A stretch of 64,000 nucleotides of DNA. Origin: Winogradskyella alexanderae (GTDB taxonomy: Bacteria; Bacteroidota; Bacteroidia; Flavobacteriales; Flavobacteriaceae). This document shows positions 24,824-34,215 of the stretch, piece after piece. Made by a program: the position numbers and the translations under genes. The notes under the pieces are model-generated. The model had not been told where the DNA came from and ran no database searches. It was given only the letters and a program-made list of their open reading frames with translations. How positions within the stretch are numbered: position 1 is the stretch's first letter; the number at the start of each line of letters is the position of its first letter. The DNA is taken from contig NZ_JAIUJR010000003.1 of NCBI RefSeq assembly GCF_020166335.1, positions 1-64,000 of the forward strand. Reading direction: 5' to 3'.

Positions 24824-26761
24824 TTAACTATACATGCCCTTAATCTTTGATAGTTTGGTTTTCCAAGTATCTAATTCCTTCTTATGCTTATCAATATTAT
24901 TTAGTACTTCTTTAACCACCGGATTTGTTTCATCTACGTTTGTGAAGAACTGAAGGTTGTTTTCTAATTGCGTTATTTCTGATTGTACATCACCTATTTT
25001 CTTACGAATAAAGTTTTGCTCGTTATCCAGTAATCTTGTATCGCTATCATCACTAGCTAAATTTTCAAGCTTGCTTTCAAATTTTACCATCTCTAACTTA
25101 GCTTTGTCCATCTTGAGTTGGTCAAAAGCTACGTCTATAGCCTTGTAGAACTTCCCATCAATGTAACGCTTATTTTGTGGTACGTGGCCTATGGTCTTCC
25201 ATTCTGATATTTTAGATTTTAAAGTTGCAACAGCTTTCTTATTGTCTTCTGCAAGGTTTAAGGATTTTAGACTGTCTAGTAACTTTACTTTTTTATCAAA
25301 GGCATCATATAAATGTTGGTTTTCAGCTTTACGCTTGTCATGCATTCGGTCAAAATAATAGTTACAAGCGTCTTTGAATTGTTTCCATATTTTGTCACTA
25401 TCGCGTCGTGGAACATGACCAATTTTTTTCCAATCGCTTTGAATTTTTTTCATCAGTGGCGTTACAACAGCAAAGTCTTCACTCTCTTTATTAGCTTCTG
25501 CAATTTTGATAAGTTCTTTCTTTTTTTTGAGATTCTCGTATTGCTCTTTCTTTAAATCTTTATAAAAAAGATTTTTATTTCGATTGAATTCGCGAACGGC
25601 ATCCTTAAACTTAGCCCATGTTGCTTCGTTAGACTTTAAAGGCACTTTTCCAGCGTTGAAAAAGGCTTCTCGTAAAGATTCAATTTCTCTTATCTTTTTT
25701 TGCCAAGCACCATGAGAAGAAACGTGCTCTGATGCAACTGCTACAATATTTGCTATAATCTCTTCTTTCTTCTCAAGATTTTTTTCGTAAGCTTTATCTA
25801 AATCTGCATAATAAGCTTGTCTTTTATCGTGTATGGTTTTAGTTGCATTGCTAAAACGCTCCCAGATTTCTTCCCTATGCTCTTTGGCAACGGGACCAAG
25901 CTCTTCTTTCCATAATTTGTGGAGTACCTGTAATTCTCTAAAAGCACGATTTATATTTTCGTCCTTGCTAAGCTCTTCAGCACGTTCAATGATTTTAAGT
26001 TTTTGCTCGTAATTATGCTTAAAATCCATATCTCGCAAATCGTTATTGAGATGCAAGAAATCGTAAAAACGTTCCACGTGGTGATGATAAGAGTTCCAAG
26101 CATTATTGTATTTATCTCTTGGAATTGGACCAGCGTGTCGCCATTTTTCCTGAAGTTCCTTAAAGTGTTTGTAAGTTGTGTTTATATTCTCTTCAACATT
26201 TAAAAGTCCTTTTATTTCTTCTATGATTGCTAGGCGATTTTCGAGGTTTTCCTTGAGCGTATGTTCACGTGCTTTGTAATACGCATTAATACCTTGCCTA
26301 TATTCTTTGTATAATTGGTTAAAGAGTTTCTTTGCATCATTAGTGAAGTAAAAATCAATAACATTGCCACCTTCATTAACAAATTCTTCTTTTTTCTCCT
26401 CTAATAGCGCATTAAATTTAGAATTGAATTCTGACTTTATTTGATTAACATATTTTGATATTGTTTGGATCTTATGATGACTCAAAAGTCTATTGAACTC
26501 GGTTACCAATTGATCTAAATTCATCGCATGGTAGTCTTTTTCTTCTACCTCATGACGTTCAGCATTAGTTTCATCTTCAGCATCTTCAGCGTTTGATGCT
26601 TCAATTTCATCTACATGATTCTCCTTTTTATCGTTGGCATCAATGGTTGTATTATCATCTTCATTTTTTGCCTCAACAACAGTTTCTTTTTCTGGAGTAG
26701 TTTCTAAGGTATCTACTTCTTTTTTTCCTTCTGCTTCTTGCAGGTTATCATTCTCAGACAT
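24824..26761 (-). CDS. DUF349 domain-containing coiled-coil protein (645 aa)
   Basis: After a ~75-residue, highly acidic and probably disordered N-terminus, the protein is almost entirely helical. Five DUF349 repeats are recognisable by a W..xGxVPR...W..F pattern: LQEKWRHAGPIPRDKY, LHKLWKEELGPVAKEH, LREAFFNAGKVPLKSN, IQSDWKKIGHVPRRDS and ISEWKTIGHVPQNKRY. The C-terminal ~80 residues are a coiled coil (ENEQNFIRKK, ITQLENNLQFF). DUF349 proteins are common in Bacteroidota and in some Actinobacteria and Proteobacteria; no catalytic role is established. It has no signal peptide. It converges with mazG and lies 79 bases downstream of the aroE start. Confidence 0.9.
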   Translation of the reverse strand: MSENDNLQEAEGKKEVDTLETTPEKETVVEAKNEDDNTTIDANDKKENHVDEIEASNAEDAEDETNAERHEVEEKDYHAMNLDQLVTEFNRLLSHHKIQTISKYVNQIKSEFNSKFNALLEEKKEEFVNEGGNVIDFYFTNDAKKLFNQLYKEYRQGINAYYKAREHTLKENLENRLAIIEEIKGLLNVEENINTTYKHFKELQEKWRHAGPIPRDKYNNAWNSYHHHVERFYDFLHLNNDLRDMDFKHNYEQKLKIIERAEELSKDENINRAFRELQVLHKLWKEELGPVAKEHREEIWERFSNATKTIHDKRQAYYADLDKAYEKNLEKKEEIIANIVAVASEHVSSHGAWQKKIREIESLREAFFNAGKVPLKSNEATWAKFKDAVREFNRNKNLFYKDLKKEQYENLKKKKELIKIAEANKESEDFAVVTPLMKKIQSDWKKIGHVPRRDSDKIWKQFKDACNYYFDRMHDKRKAENQHLYDAFDKKVKLLDSLKSLNLAEDNKKAVATLKSKISEWKTIGHVPQNKRYIDGKFYKAIDVAFDQLKMDKAKLEMVKFESKLENLASDDSDTRLLDNEQNFIRKKIGDVQSEITQLENNLQFFTNVDETNPVVKEVLNNIDKHKKELDTWKTKLSKIKGMYS

Positions 26762-26840
26762 AAGTCAATAATTTTAAACGGACAATAAAGATACTAACAA
26801 CTCCTTGAACTACAAAGGAATTGAGAGGTTGGAATACATA

Positions 26841-27599
26841 TTAAGATCTATTCCATATTTCCCAAGACTTCTCAGCCTGCAGTTCTAACATCTGGAGTCC
26901 ATTAATAATTGCGGCGCCTTTCATTTCTCCAAATTGCAAAAATTTTGTGCGTTCAGGATTATAGATTAAGTCATAGAGAATATGAGAAGATGTTATCCCT
27001 TCATAAGGAATATTAGGGCATTGGTCTACGTTAGGATAGGTTCCAACTGGAGTACAGTTTATTATTATCTTATATAACCTAATTAATTCTGGTGTTAGGT
27101 CTGAATATTGATATTTGACCTTTTGCGTTTTATTCCGCGAAACAAAATCGTATTCAATTTGGAGTTTTTCTAAGGCATAAGCTATGGCTTTTGAAGCTCC
27201 TCCTGTACCGAGAATTAAAGCATTTTTATGGTATTTTGTTAAATGCGGCGTAATTGATTTTTTAAAACCGTAATAGTCGGTATTGTAACCAATTATTTTT
27301 TTGTTCTTAATTCTTATGGTGTTTACGGCACCTATTTTTTGAGCCTTTTTAGATACTTTGTCTAAATACGGTATAATCTGTTCTTTGTAAGGAATTGTAA
27401 CATTGAGTCCTTTGAGATTTGGATTATTTTCAAAAATAACCGGAAATTTATCAATAGAGGTTAGATCAAAATTTTCATAGGTAAAATTGAGATTCTCCTT
27501 TTCAAATTTTTTAGCAAAGTAGCCACGTGAAAATGAATAGGAAATATTTCGACCTATGAGTCCGAATTTAAGCTTTGATTTGTCTTGTCCGTTGTCCAT
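26841..27599 (-). CDS. aroE: Shikimate dehydrogenase (252 aa)
   Basis: It reduces 3-dehydroshikimate to shikimate in aromatic amino acid synthesis. KFGLIGRNISYSFSRGYF supplies the shikimate-binding S-x-S (in place of the usual HSxSP), LKGLNVTIPYKEQIIPYLD contains the catalytic lysine (NVTIPYK), GAVNTI is near residue 92, NALILGTGGASKAIAYAL is the nucleotide-binding turn and the end has GLQMLELQAEKSWEIW. The gene begins 32 bases inside the 3' end of the DUF368 gene upstream, so it is in the same transcription unit. The SFSR variant is usual in flavobacterial AroE. Length is slightly short but complete. Confidence 0.92.
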   Translation of the reverse strand: MDNGQDKSKLKFGLIGRNISYSFSRGYFAKKFEKENLNFTYENFDLTSIDKFPVIFENNPNLKGLNVTIPYKEQIIPYLDKVSKKAQKIGAVNTIRIKNKKIIGYNTDYYGFKKSITPHLTKYHKNALILGTGGASKAIAYALEKLQIEYDFVSRNKTQKVKYQYSDLTPELIRLYKIIINCTPVGTYPNVDQCPNIPYEGITSSHILYDLIYNPERTKFLQFGEMKGAAIINGLQMLELQAEKSWEIWNRS

Positions 27600-28587
27600 A
27601 CCATTCTAATCCTAGCACTATCAAAATACCTAAAAAAATGTAAGCTATTGCTATGTATGTTTCTGTACTAGCACCTGGGAAAAATCGTTTGTAATTTAAA
27701 ATAATTTGTTTGCCTGCAGAATCTAAAATATAGCCACCGGTTTCATTGGTTAGATATATCGTTTTTTTCCATGGCCAGACAACACCCAAGGAACCAACGA
27801 TAAAACCAATTATGGTTGCAAGTGTAATATTTTTATAGTGATGTAAAATGTAATTCAAGATATGCGAAAAGGTTACTAATCCAGTAACAGAACCCAAAGT
27901 GAAAACGGCTAGTACTTTAAGCATTCTAATTCTCACTTCATTCTTAATGAAATCGAAATTTCCAGAAAAAATATCGGCAATAGTGTCGTATAAGGCATTT
28001 ACGGAGTCAACTAATAAGAGTACATAGTTTCCTAGTAAAATGAGAATAAATGATCCTGAAAACCCTGGAAGTGTCATGCCAGACACACTTATGATACCGC
28101 AAAAGAATACAAAAAACAAATTATCATTTTCTTTTGCAGGATCTAAAAAGCTGATGCTTATACCTACTAAAGCTCCAAGCATCAAAAACGTTAAAGTTCT
28201 TTTGTTCCAGGACTCAAAATCTTTATTGATGTAATAAATAGAGCCTAAAATCATTCCAAAAAAAGTGCTCCAAACGTACAGTTCATAATTAACTATGAGA
28301 TAGTCTAATAGTTTTGAAACACTAAAGTAGCTAATTACCATCCCAAGAAAGAGCAGTGCTAAGAACTTTCCGTTTGTATAGCGAAAGAAGCTTTTAAAGC
28401 GACCGTTAAATAATAATCTAAATGCTGTTTTATTGACTCTTTGAAGTGAGTAAATAAATTCTTCATAAAATCCAGCGACAAATGCAACAACACCTCCAGA
28501 CACACCAGGAACCTTATTTGCAGCTCCCATTGCAAGACCTTTGATAACTAAAAAAATACGATCTTTAAGATGCCTTGTACTTTGCAT
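27568..28587 (-). CDS. DUF368 polyprenyl-phosphate transporter, copy B (339 aa)
   Basis: DUF368 membrane proteins have been shown in other bacteria to recycle undecaprenyl phosphate across the inner membrane (PopT-type flippases). The conserved inner repeat GLAMGAANKVPGVSGGVVAFVAGFYEEF (about residues 15-43) and the second re-entrant motif SVSGMTLPGFSGSFILILLGNY (about 165-187) are both present. About eight membrane segments are visible. Its start codon overlaps the stop of the upstream paralogue by one base (TAATG), and aroE overlaps its 3' end. The tandem pair suggests either a heteromeric transporter or division of labour. Confidence 0.9.
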   Translation of the reverse strand: MQSTRHLKDRIFLVIKGLAMGAANKVPGVSGGVVAFVAGFYEEFIYSLQRVNKTAFRLLFNGRFKSFFRYTNGKFLALLFLGMVISYFSVSKLLDYLIVNYELYVWSTFFGMILGSIYYINKDFESWNKRTLTFLMLGALVGISISFLDPAKENDNLFFVFFCGIISVSGMTLPGFSGSFILILLGNYVLLLVDSVNALYDTIADIFSGNFDFIKNEVRIRMLKVLAVFTLGSVTGLVTFSHILNYILHHYKNITLATIIGFIVGSLGVVWPWKKTIYLTNETGGYILDSAGKQIILNYKRFFPGASTETYIAIAYIFLGILIVLGLEWYGQRTRQIKA

Positions 28588-29555
28588 TACACGACATTTT
28601 TATTTTTGCCAAGTTTTTCTAATATCAATATGGTGGCAAAACCAATAACAACAAATATGATTGCTAACACTAACTGATTGTCGCCATTGAATGTAGATGG
28701 TAAAACACTTTTATCTAATAGGGTAACTTCTTCGCCTTTAGAATTTATACGTGTTTTTAAAACCTCTTTCCATGGCCAGATTTTATTTAAAGACCCAATC
28801 ATAAAACCAGTAAGTATTGCCAGGGTAAGATTTTTTTGGTGTTTGAACATCCAGTTTAGTGCTTTAGAAAAGACTTTTAATCCAATTACGGCGCCAATTG
28901 CTAGTAGGATAAAATTGAATAATGCCTCTTTAAAAAGCGTCATGTTGCCTTGCAAAAGGCCATCTCTTAAATTATTAATTGTATCAATGGCAGTTTGATA
29001 GGCGCCTAAAATTAATAGAATAAACGCGCCTGAAACACCAGGTAATATCATTGCTATTATTGCAATGAACCCACAAAACAACAAGTAATAAGGACTGTCC
29101 GGAGATGCAAATGGTTCTGCGAGGGTTATATAATATGATAATACAGAGGTTATTAAAACTGCTAGAAGGACTTTAAGTGACCATTTGTTTATTTGCTTTG
29201 CAATGTAAATGATACTGGCAAGCACCAATCCAAAAAAGAAGGACCAAAGCAAAATAGGTTCGTTATGCAATAACCACTTAATAAGCTTAGCCAATGAAAG
29301 AATGCTTATTCCAATACCCAAGAATAGTGCAAACAAAAAGCTTCCATTAATTGACTTCCAAGCATTTAAAAATCCATGATTTTTCCAATTTTTAAAAAAA
29401 TCAAGATTTACCTTATCTATGCTCTCAATGAGCTCTTCATAAATACCAGAAATAAATGCAATTGTACCACCTGAAACACCAGGGACAACATCCGCTGCAC
29501 CCATGGCTATCCCTTTAAGAGAAACGACTATGTAGTCAATTATTCTTCTTCTCAT
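28587..29555 (-). CDS. DUF368 polyprenyl-phosphate transporter, copy A (322 aa)
   Basis: The sequence parallels the next gene across its whole length: IAMGAADVVPGVSGGTIAFISGIYEELI near residue 15 and IAMILPGVSGAFILLILGAYQTAI near residue 168 are the two symmetric PGVSG motifs of DUF368. TMs are distributed as in the family and GFMIGSLNKIWPWKEVL near 250 matches copy B's GFIVGSLGVVWPWKKT. Its predicted job is return of undecaprenyl phosphate to the cytoplasmic face, feeding peptidoglycan and O-antigen assembly, based on experimental work on other family members. The one-base overlap with copy B indicates an old tandem duplication now in one operon. Copy A has the more canonical motifs. Confidence 0.9.
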   Translation of the reverse strand: MRRRIIDYIVVSLKGIAMGAADVVPGVSGGTIAFISGIYEELIESIDKVNLDFFKNWKNHGFLNAWKSINGSFLFALFLGIGISILSLAKLIKWLLHNEPILLWSFFFGLVLASIIYIAKQINKWSLKVLLAVLITSVLSYYITLAEPFASPDSPYYLLFCGFIAIIAMILPGVSGAFILLILGAYQTAIDTINNLRDGLLQGNMTLFKEALFNFILLAIGAVIGLKVFSKALNWMFKHQKNLTLAILTGFMIGSLNKIWPWKEVLKTRINSKGEEVTLLDKSVLPSTFNGDNQLVLAIIFVVIGFATILILEKLGKNKNVV

Positions 29556-29592
29556 TCTAAGAATTATAATGAGATGCTAAGGTATGGATTTT

Positions 29593-30999
29593 TTAATTGG
29601 ATGTCTTTTTGAAATCCGAAATTATGGCTTTGACAATTGGCTTATCTTTAAGGTTAGGAAAGAGCTCGGTTATGATAAAATTATACTCGAAATTGAGTTG
29701 GATAGCATTCTTTAAGTGAAAACGACCCTCTTCATTTTTATTTAAGGTGAAATACAAGCCACCTAAACGATATTCAATTTCTGCATTTTCGAGATAAAAC
29801 TCTGACGCTTGCAATAAATTATGAATTGAAGCTTCGTATTCACCTAGAGAAATAAGTATATCTGATCTATCCAGCCATGTATCTAATTCGTAATTTCCTA
29901 ACTCTATACAATGTTTATAGCCACGCTCTGCTTCTTCCAAAAAGTTGAGCCGTTTATTAACCGTAGCATATAGTTTCCAATATAAAACATTTTCACCATC
30001 AATATTCACTGCTTTATTTATGTAGTAGAGGGCTTTTTGATAGTTGAGGCGTTTCATGTAGAATTTTGTTATGGCGAGCCATCCTTTATCTAATAACGCA
30101 TCTTCATCTACCGTTTTTTTTAAAAATTGAAGGGCCAAATCATCCTGACCAAGTTTTTCATAGCAATATCCAATTCTAAGAAGAGCGAAGGAAGTTGGAT
30201 CATCTAATGCAAGCGTAATTTTGTAGTTTTCAATTGCATCTTCGTATTGCTTTAATTTTTCTAAAACCTTACCTTTTTCTATATAAGCACCAACAAAACT
30301 ATCGTCAGATATTATTGCAAAATCAAAGGCTGCATTTGCCTTGGAATATTCCTTAATTGCAAAATATTGACGTCCTAATTGGTGCCACGCAACTTCACAA
30401 TAAGGGTTATTGTCCAAAAAGCCATTTAAGTACGAAATAGCTTCTGTGTTTTGGTTTAAAAAGTCATAACAGTAAATAATGTTGTGAAGAGCAGAGTAAT
30501 CGGTTGTGTCGGCCTCTAAACATTTTTTAAAATAGATAATGGCGTTTTCAAATTGATCAAGAAAAAGATATTCCATGCCAATAAGTGCGTAGAGGTCACT
30601 ATCATCTTCAGGTGTTTTTGACATTCCAATAGCCATTAGCAAAATTTCAATTGCCTTCTCGTGCTGGTCTTGCTTGGATAGCACATTTGCCTTTTGTATA
30701 TATATCTCCTCGTTGTTTGGCTCTAAATCATGAAGTTCATTCAAAATAGTGTTTGCTTCTTCAAATTTATTTTCAATGACGAGGATTTCAACCTGATATA
30801 ATCGTAGGTTAACAGAAGAAGGATGTTGTTCTAAGCCCAATTTGATTGCGCGTTTTGCTAAGGCTATTTTACCATTTTCAAGGTAGTGGTGAATGATGTT
30901 TTCAAATTCGTTGGAGTCGAAAAACAAAATGTCATTTGTTTTTAACATCGATTCAAATCTAGTAAGAGAGAAATTTTCGTCGTTTTGACTGTATTCCAT
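29593..30999 (-). CDS. Tetratricopeptide repeat protein (468 aa)
   Basis: The protein is a continuous run of about eleven TPR-like 34-residue helical pairs from residue ~35 to ~450. Examples are NNEEIYIQKANVLSKQDQHEKAIEILL, LYALIGMEYLFLDQFENAIIYFKKCLEAD and WHQLGRQYFAIKEYSKANAAFDFAI. There is no signal peptide or membrane span, so it should be cytoplasmic and act as a protein-binding scaffold. Partners are unknown. It lies 37 bases upstream of the DUF368 pair on the same strand and may be co-transcribed. Similar proteins are conserved in Flavobacteriaceae. The ATG at 30999 follows an AT-rich 140-base gap. Confidence 0.85.
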   Translation of the reverse strand: MEYSQNDENFSLTRFESMLKTNDILFFDSNEFENIIHHYLENGKIALAKRAIKLGLEQHPSSVNLRLYQVEILVIENKFEEANTILNELHDLEPNNEEIYIQKANVLSKQDQHEKAIEILLMAIGMSKTPEDDSDLYALIGMEYLFLDQFENAIIYFKKCLEADTTDYSALHNIIYCYDFLNQNTEAISYLNGFLDNNPYCEVAWHQLGRQYFAIKEYSKANAAFDFAIISDDSFVGAYIEKGKVLEKLKQYEDAIENYKITLALDDPTSFALLRIGYCYEKLGQDDLALQFLKKTVDEDALLDKGWLAITKFYMKRLNYQKALYYINKAVNIDGENVLYWKLYATVNKRLNFLEEAERGYKHCIELGNYELDTWLDRSDILISLGEYEASIHNLLQASEFYLENAEIEYRLGGLYFTLNKNEEGRFHLKNAIQLNFEYNFIITELFPNLKDKPIVKAIISDFKKTSN

Positions 31000-31142
31000 A
31001 AGCGGTTTTAAGGTTTCACTGAAATAAAAATACAGTTATCCCCTTCGATTTTATAAAAAAAGCGTTAATGTTTTTAACAAATTAATTAACATAGAAATGT
31101 TATTCATACAATAATTTTTGGTGACTGAATTTCAATAATTTA

Positions 31143-32336
31143 CTATACTAGCTTCTCATCAATTTCGTCTAATACAGATAGAATTATTTGACAACCTTTA
31201 ATAATTTCATCGTCAGAAATGGTTAGTGGAGGCGTAATTCTAATAGCTCTTGGCTCAAATAATAGCCAAAATAGAATTAACCCTTTTTCCTTGCATTCTA
31301 ATATTATTTGATTCGTTACATCTGGATATTCTGTAAAAGCAGCTAACATTAACCCACGCCCTCTAATTTCTTTAATTAAGGGATGCCGTAAGTGTTTTCT
31401 AATAAGTTTTTCTTTTTTGAGTGTACCCTCAATCAAATTACTCTCGGTGATCTGTTTTAAAGTGGCCAGTGCGGCACTAGCAATAACAGGGTTTCCTCCA
31501 AAGGTGGTAATATGACCTAACTTTGGTTTGTCTGATAGGTAGCTCATTAATTTACTGGATGTAGTAAATGCACCTATTGGAAGCCCACCTCCAAGACCTT
31601 TGCCTGTTACGACGATATCTGGTAAGCAATTATAGTTTTCAAAACCAAATAATTTACCTGTTCTGCCAATACCAGGTTGAATTTCATCCAAGATTAAAAG
31701 TGCTCCAACTGCATTACATTTTTGCTGTACTTTATGTAGATAGTCATTTATAGGCTCTATAAATCCAGCTCCACCTTGTATTGTTTCAAGAACAACGGCG
31801 GCAGTCTTCTGTGTTATCTGATTTAGGCACCACTCACAGTTAAAGCTAATATGCCTAACGTCCGGAATTAAAGGCAGAAAAGGTTGTTTTCTTTCTTGAA
31901 AATCCATTAAACTCAATGAGCCCATGGTGTTACCGTGGTAAGCATTTTTTGCTGCTATTATTTCAGTTCTTCCTGTGTAGCGTCTTGCGAGTTTAATACT
32001 TCCTTCAATGGCTTCTGTTCCTGAATTAACTAAATATGTAGTATCCAAAGGTGCTGGGAGGTGTTTAGCCAGCAACTTACATAGATCGACTGCCGGTTTT
32101 TGAATGTACTCTCCATAGACCATCACATGTAGGTATTGATCGAGTTGTTTTTTTACTGCTTCAACAACTTTTGGATGACAATGACCTAAACTGCATGCTG
32201 AAACTCCAGCTACAAAATCAAGATGGGCTTTCCCATTACTGTCATAAATATATGACCCTTTGGCATGGCTAATTTCCATGGCCAATGGATGTGGTGTAGT
32301 CTGTGCTTGATATTTAAAAAAGTCTCCTTCTTGCAT
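31143..32336 (-). CDS. Class III aminotransferase (acetylornithine/ornithine type), 397 aa
   Basis: This is a PLP-dependent fold type I enzyme. Landmarks are VAGVSACSLGHCHPKVVEAV near residue 43, YLVNSGTEAIEGSIKLARRYTGR near 101, LILDEIQPGIGRTGKLFGFEN (the conserved D-E-x-Q, about 214) and IVVTGKGLGGGLPIGAF with the PLP lysine at about K245. GHITTFGGNPVIASAAL follows. The last 80 residues match the small domain. The family includes acetylornithine, 4-aminobutyrate and ornithine aminotransferases; without arginine-biosynthesis neighbours the substrate is uncertain. It starts 6 bases after the OstA-like gene, suggesting co-transcription. No oddities in length. Confidence 0.85.
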   Translation of the reverse strand: MQEGDFFKYQAQTTPHPLAMEISHAKGSYIYDSNGKAHLDFVAGVSACSLGHCHPKVVEAVKKQLDQYLHVMVYGEYIQKPAVDLCKLLAKHLPAPLDTTYLVNSGTEAIEGSIKLARRYTGRTEIIAAKNAYHGNTMGSLSLMDFQERKQPFLPLIPDVRHISFNCEWCLNQITQKTAAVVLETIQGGAGFIEPINDYLHKVQQKCNAVGALLILDEIQPGIGRTGKLFGFENYNCLPDIVVTGKGLGGGLPIGAFTTSSKLMSYLSDKPKLGHITTFGGNPVIASAALATLKQITESNLIEGTLKKEKLIRKHLRHPLIKEIRGRGLMLAAFTEYPDVTNQIILECKEKGLILFWLLFEPRAIRITPPLTISDDEIIKGCQIILSVLDEIDEKLV

Positions 32337-32342
32337 TGCACA

Positions 32343-34130
32343 TTATTGACTAGTCTTTTTCTTAGATCCCTTGGGTAGACTTACAGTATTGGGAAACGGA
32401 AATGCCTCGTTTTTTTCTGGTAAATTTTGAGCGGCTTTGTTGGGTTTGTTCGGTGTTTCTTTTCCAGCTTCTTCAATACGCTCAGTCATGGAGCTGTCAA
32501 CAAATTCCTCAGGTGGAATATAGTCATCTAAGCCTTTGATTACTGGTAAATCAAGAGGAGGGTCATCTTTGAACAAATCCTCTATTGACATCAAACGTTC
32601 TTCACCACGCCAATCAAAACCACGTAAACGCCTACCGCTTTTTGGAAACATTGAATCAGGATAAAGCTCACCATCAATTTGGTTTATAAATCTAATTTCC
32701 TCAATGGCCTGTTCCAATATTTCCATATTTATACTTCCGGATTTAGATTTTTGGATGCCAACAAGTTCATTCTCATCATTGCGCATATAGTAAATCATTT
32801 CGGCATTTTTGATGATATCAACGTTGTAGAGTTCGTTATTTTCAAACAAGCCAATTAACACTTTTCCTTTTACTTGGTTATATCCGGTTTCGCTAATAGT
32901 ATCTCTGCTAACTAAGAAGGCGTTATTAAAGACTTTTAGTGAATCTAGTTTTTCTGTTTCAATATTTGAAATTAAATGAATCGTATCTCCTGTCATTTGA
33001 TTGCCCATATTCCATAAAATGGGTTTGCGCATAGTAGCAAATGCATCTTTTGAACTAAAGCGCTGTAGATTTATCATTTGTGTTAATCCTGTTTGATGAT
33101 TAACGTGAATAGAATCTGCCTTACCAGCAAGATCACTTTTATATAACCTAACATTGTAAAAAGCTCTAGTAATTCTATTGTTTTCCTTGCCTGTTAACAT
33201 TAGTGTATCTGCATGGATATAAACAGAATCTCGATCTTGCACTGAAATTCCAAGTGCTCGCTTAGTGATAAAAACCGAGTCCCTGTCTCGCCAAACCTCT
33301 GCATAATGCCCTTTAACCAGACTGTTATTAATAGTATCTGTAACCGTAATATTATTTGTTGCAGATGCAAAACTTCTATTTCTGTCAAAGTAGATACTAT
33401 CGCCTTCAACAGTACGATTATCGTAATCTATGCGCGCATTACGCTGAAAGTGCCCTCTATCCGTATTTGTATTATAAAATCCTCTTTCGGTATAGATACT
33501 ACTGTCTTCTCCTACAATTGTAGAAGGTCCAAATAAATGGGCATGACCATTTTCTGTAAAGAAATCCAAACGCTCCGTATTTAAGGTGTAATCAGGATTG
33601 ACTAAAACGACGTCTTGGAGAAACTGATACTTTCTTGAATTCATGTAATAGCGTCCAATCTGACTAGTGATGGTGCCTGATGTATCTCTAACAACTTTTC
33701 CTTTGGTATTGTAAAAGGCCAATTGTCTTGTTCTGTCAAAATAAAGTTTATCTGTAGTAAGTACGGAGTTTGGCTCAGTTAATACCACATCGCCACGTGC
33801 GAAAGCCAATTGTGTTTTACCACTGTAGGTAGCATATTTTGCAACCATATTGATAGAATCACCTTGTTTCATAACTACATTACTGAAGGCCTCGATGAAA
33901 TCTTGATCTTCAAAATATATGGCTTTATCACACCACATATTAACGCCCTTATGAACAAAGTGAACTTGTTGTGATTTATCCCTTAGAAAAACTTTGGCAC
34001 CATCTTCAATTTCCGAGTCTGTGTATGCAGTACCTGCATATTTAATGTTGATTTTTTGTTTTTCCTGTGAAAAAAGTAAACTAGCCGTGCATAGAAGTAT
34101 TGAAAAAAATAGATTTTTTAAAGCTCTCAA
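32343..34130 (-). CDS. OstA-like (LptA/LptD-N fold) secreted protein (595 aa)
   Basis: A signal peptide (RALKNLFFSILLCTASLLFSQ) is followed by ~380 residues of beta-jellyroll repeats of the OstA-like N-terminal type, with short KxxxxF-R-D-T, Y-DRxR-xFAxY, and L-TDKLYFDRTRQLAFY units repeated down the chain. LptA-type domains bridge LPS from inner to outer membrane, so an envelope LPS-transport role is likely. The C-terminal ~100 residues are low-complexity and proline-rich (KETPNKPNKAAQNLPEKNEAF). The only usable start is TTG at 34130, because a TAA lies six codons upstream and no ATG precedes the signal peptide. It probably shares an operon with the aminotransferase 6 bases later. Confidence 0.85.
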   Translation of the reverse strand: MRALKNLFFSILLCTASLLFSQEKQKINIKYAGTAYTDSEIEDGAKVFLRDKSQQVHFVHKGVNMWCDKAIYFEDQDFIEAFSNVVMKQGDSINMVAKYATYSGKTQLAFARGDVVLTEPNSVLTTDKLYFDRTRQLAFYNTKGKVVRDTSGTITSQIGRYYMNSRKYQFLQDVVLVNPDYTLNTERLDFFTENGHAHLFGPSTIVGEDSSIYTERGFYNTNTDRGHFQRNARIDYDNRTVEGDSIYFDRNRSFASATNNITVTDTINNSLVKGHYAEVWRDRDSVFITKRALGISVQDRDSVYIHADTLMLTGKENNRITRAFYNVRLYKSDLAGKADSIHVNHQTGLTQMINLQRFSSKDAFATMRKPILWNMGNQMTGDTIHLISNIETEKLDSLKVFNNAFLVSRDTISETGYNQVKGKVLIGLFENNELYNVDIIKNAEMIYYMRNDENELVGIQKSKSGSINMEILEQAIEEIRFINQIDGELYPDSMFPKSGRRLRGFDWRGEERLMSIEDLFKDDPPLDLPVIKGLDDYIPPEEFVDSSMTERIEEAGKETPNKPNKAAQNLPEKNEAFPFPNTVSLPKGSKKKTSQ

Positions 34131-34215
34131 AACTGTAAGTATTTTTTACAAAGTAACATTTACGCTATTGCTTTAGTATGACTTAACAGAATATTTAACA
34201 GTCTTTAGTTAAATA

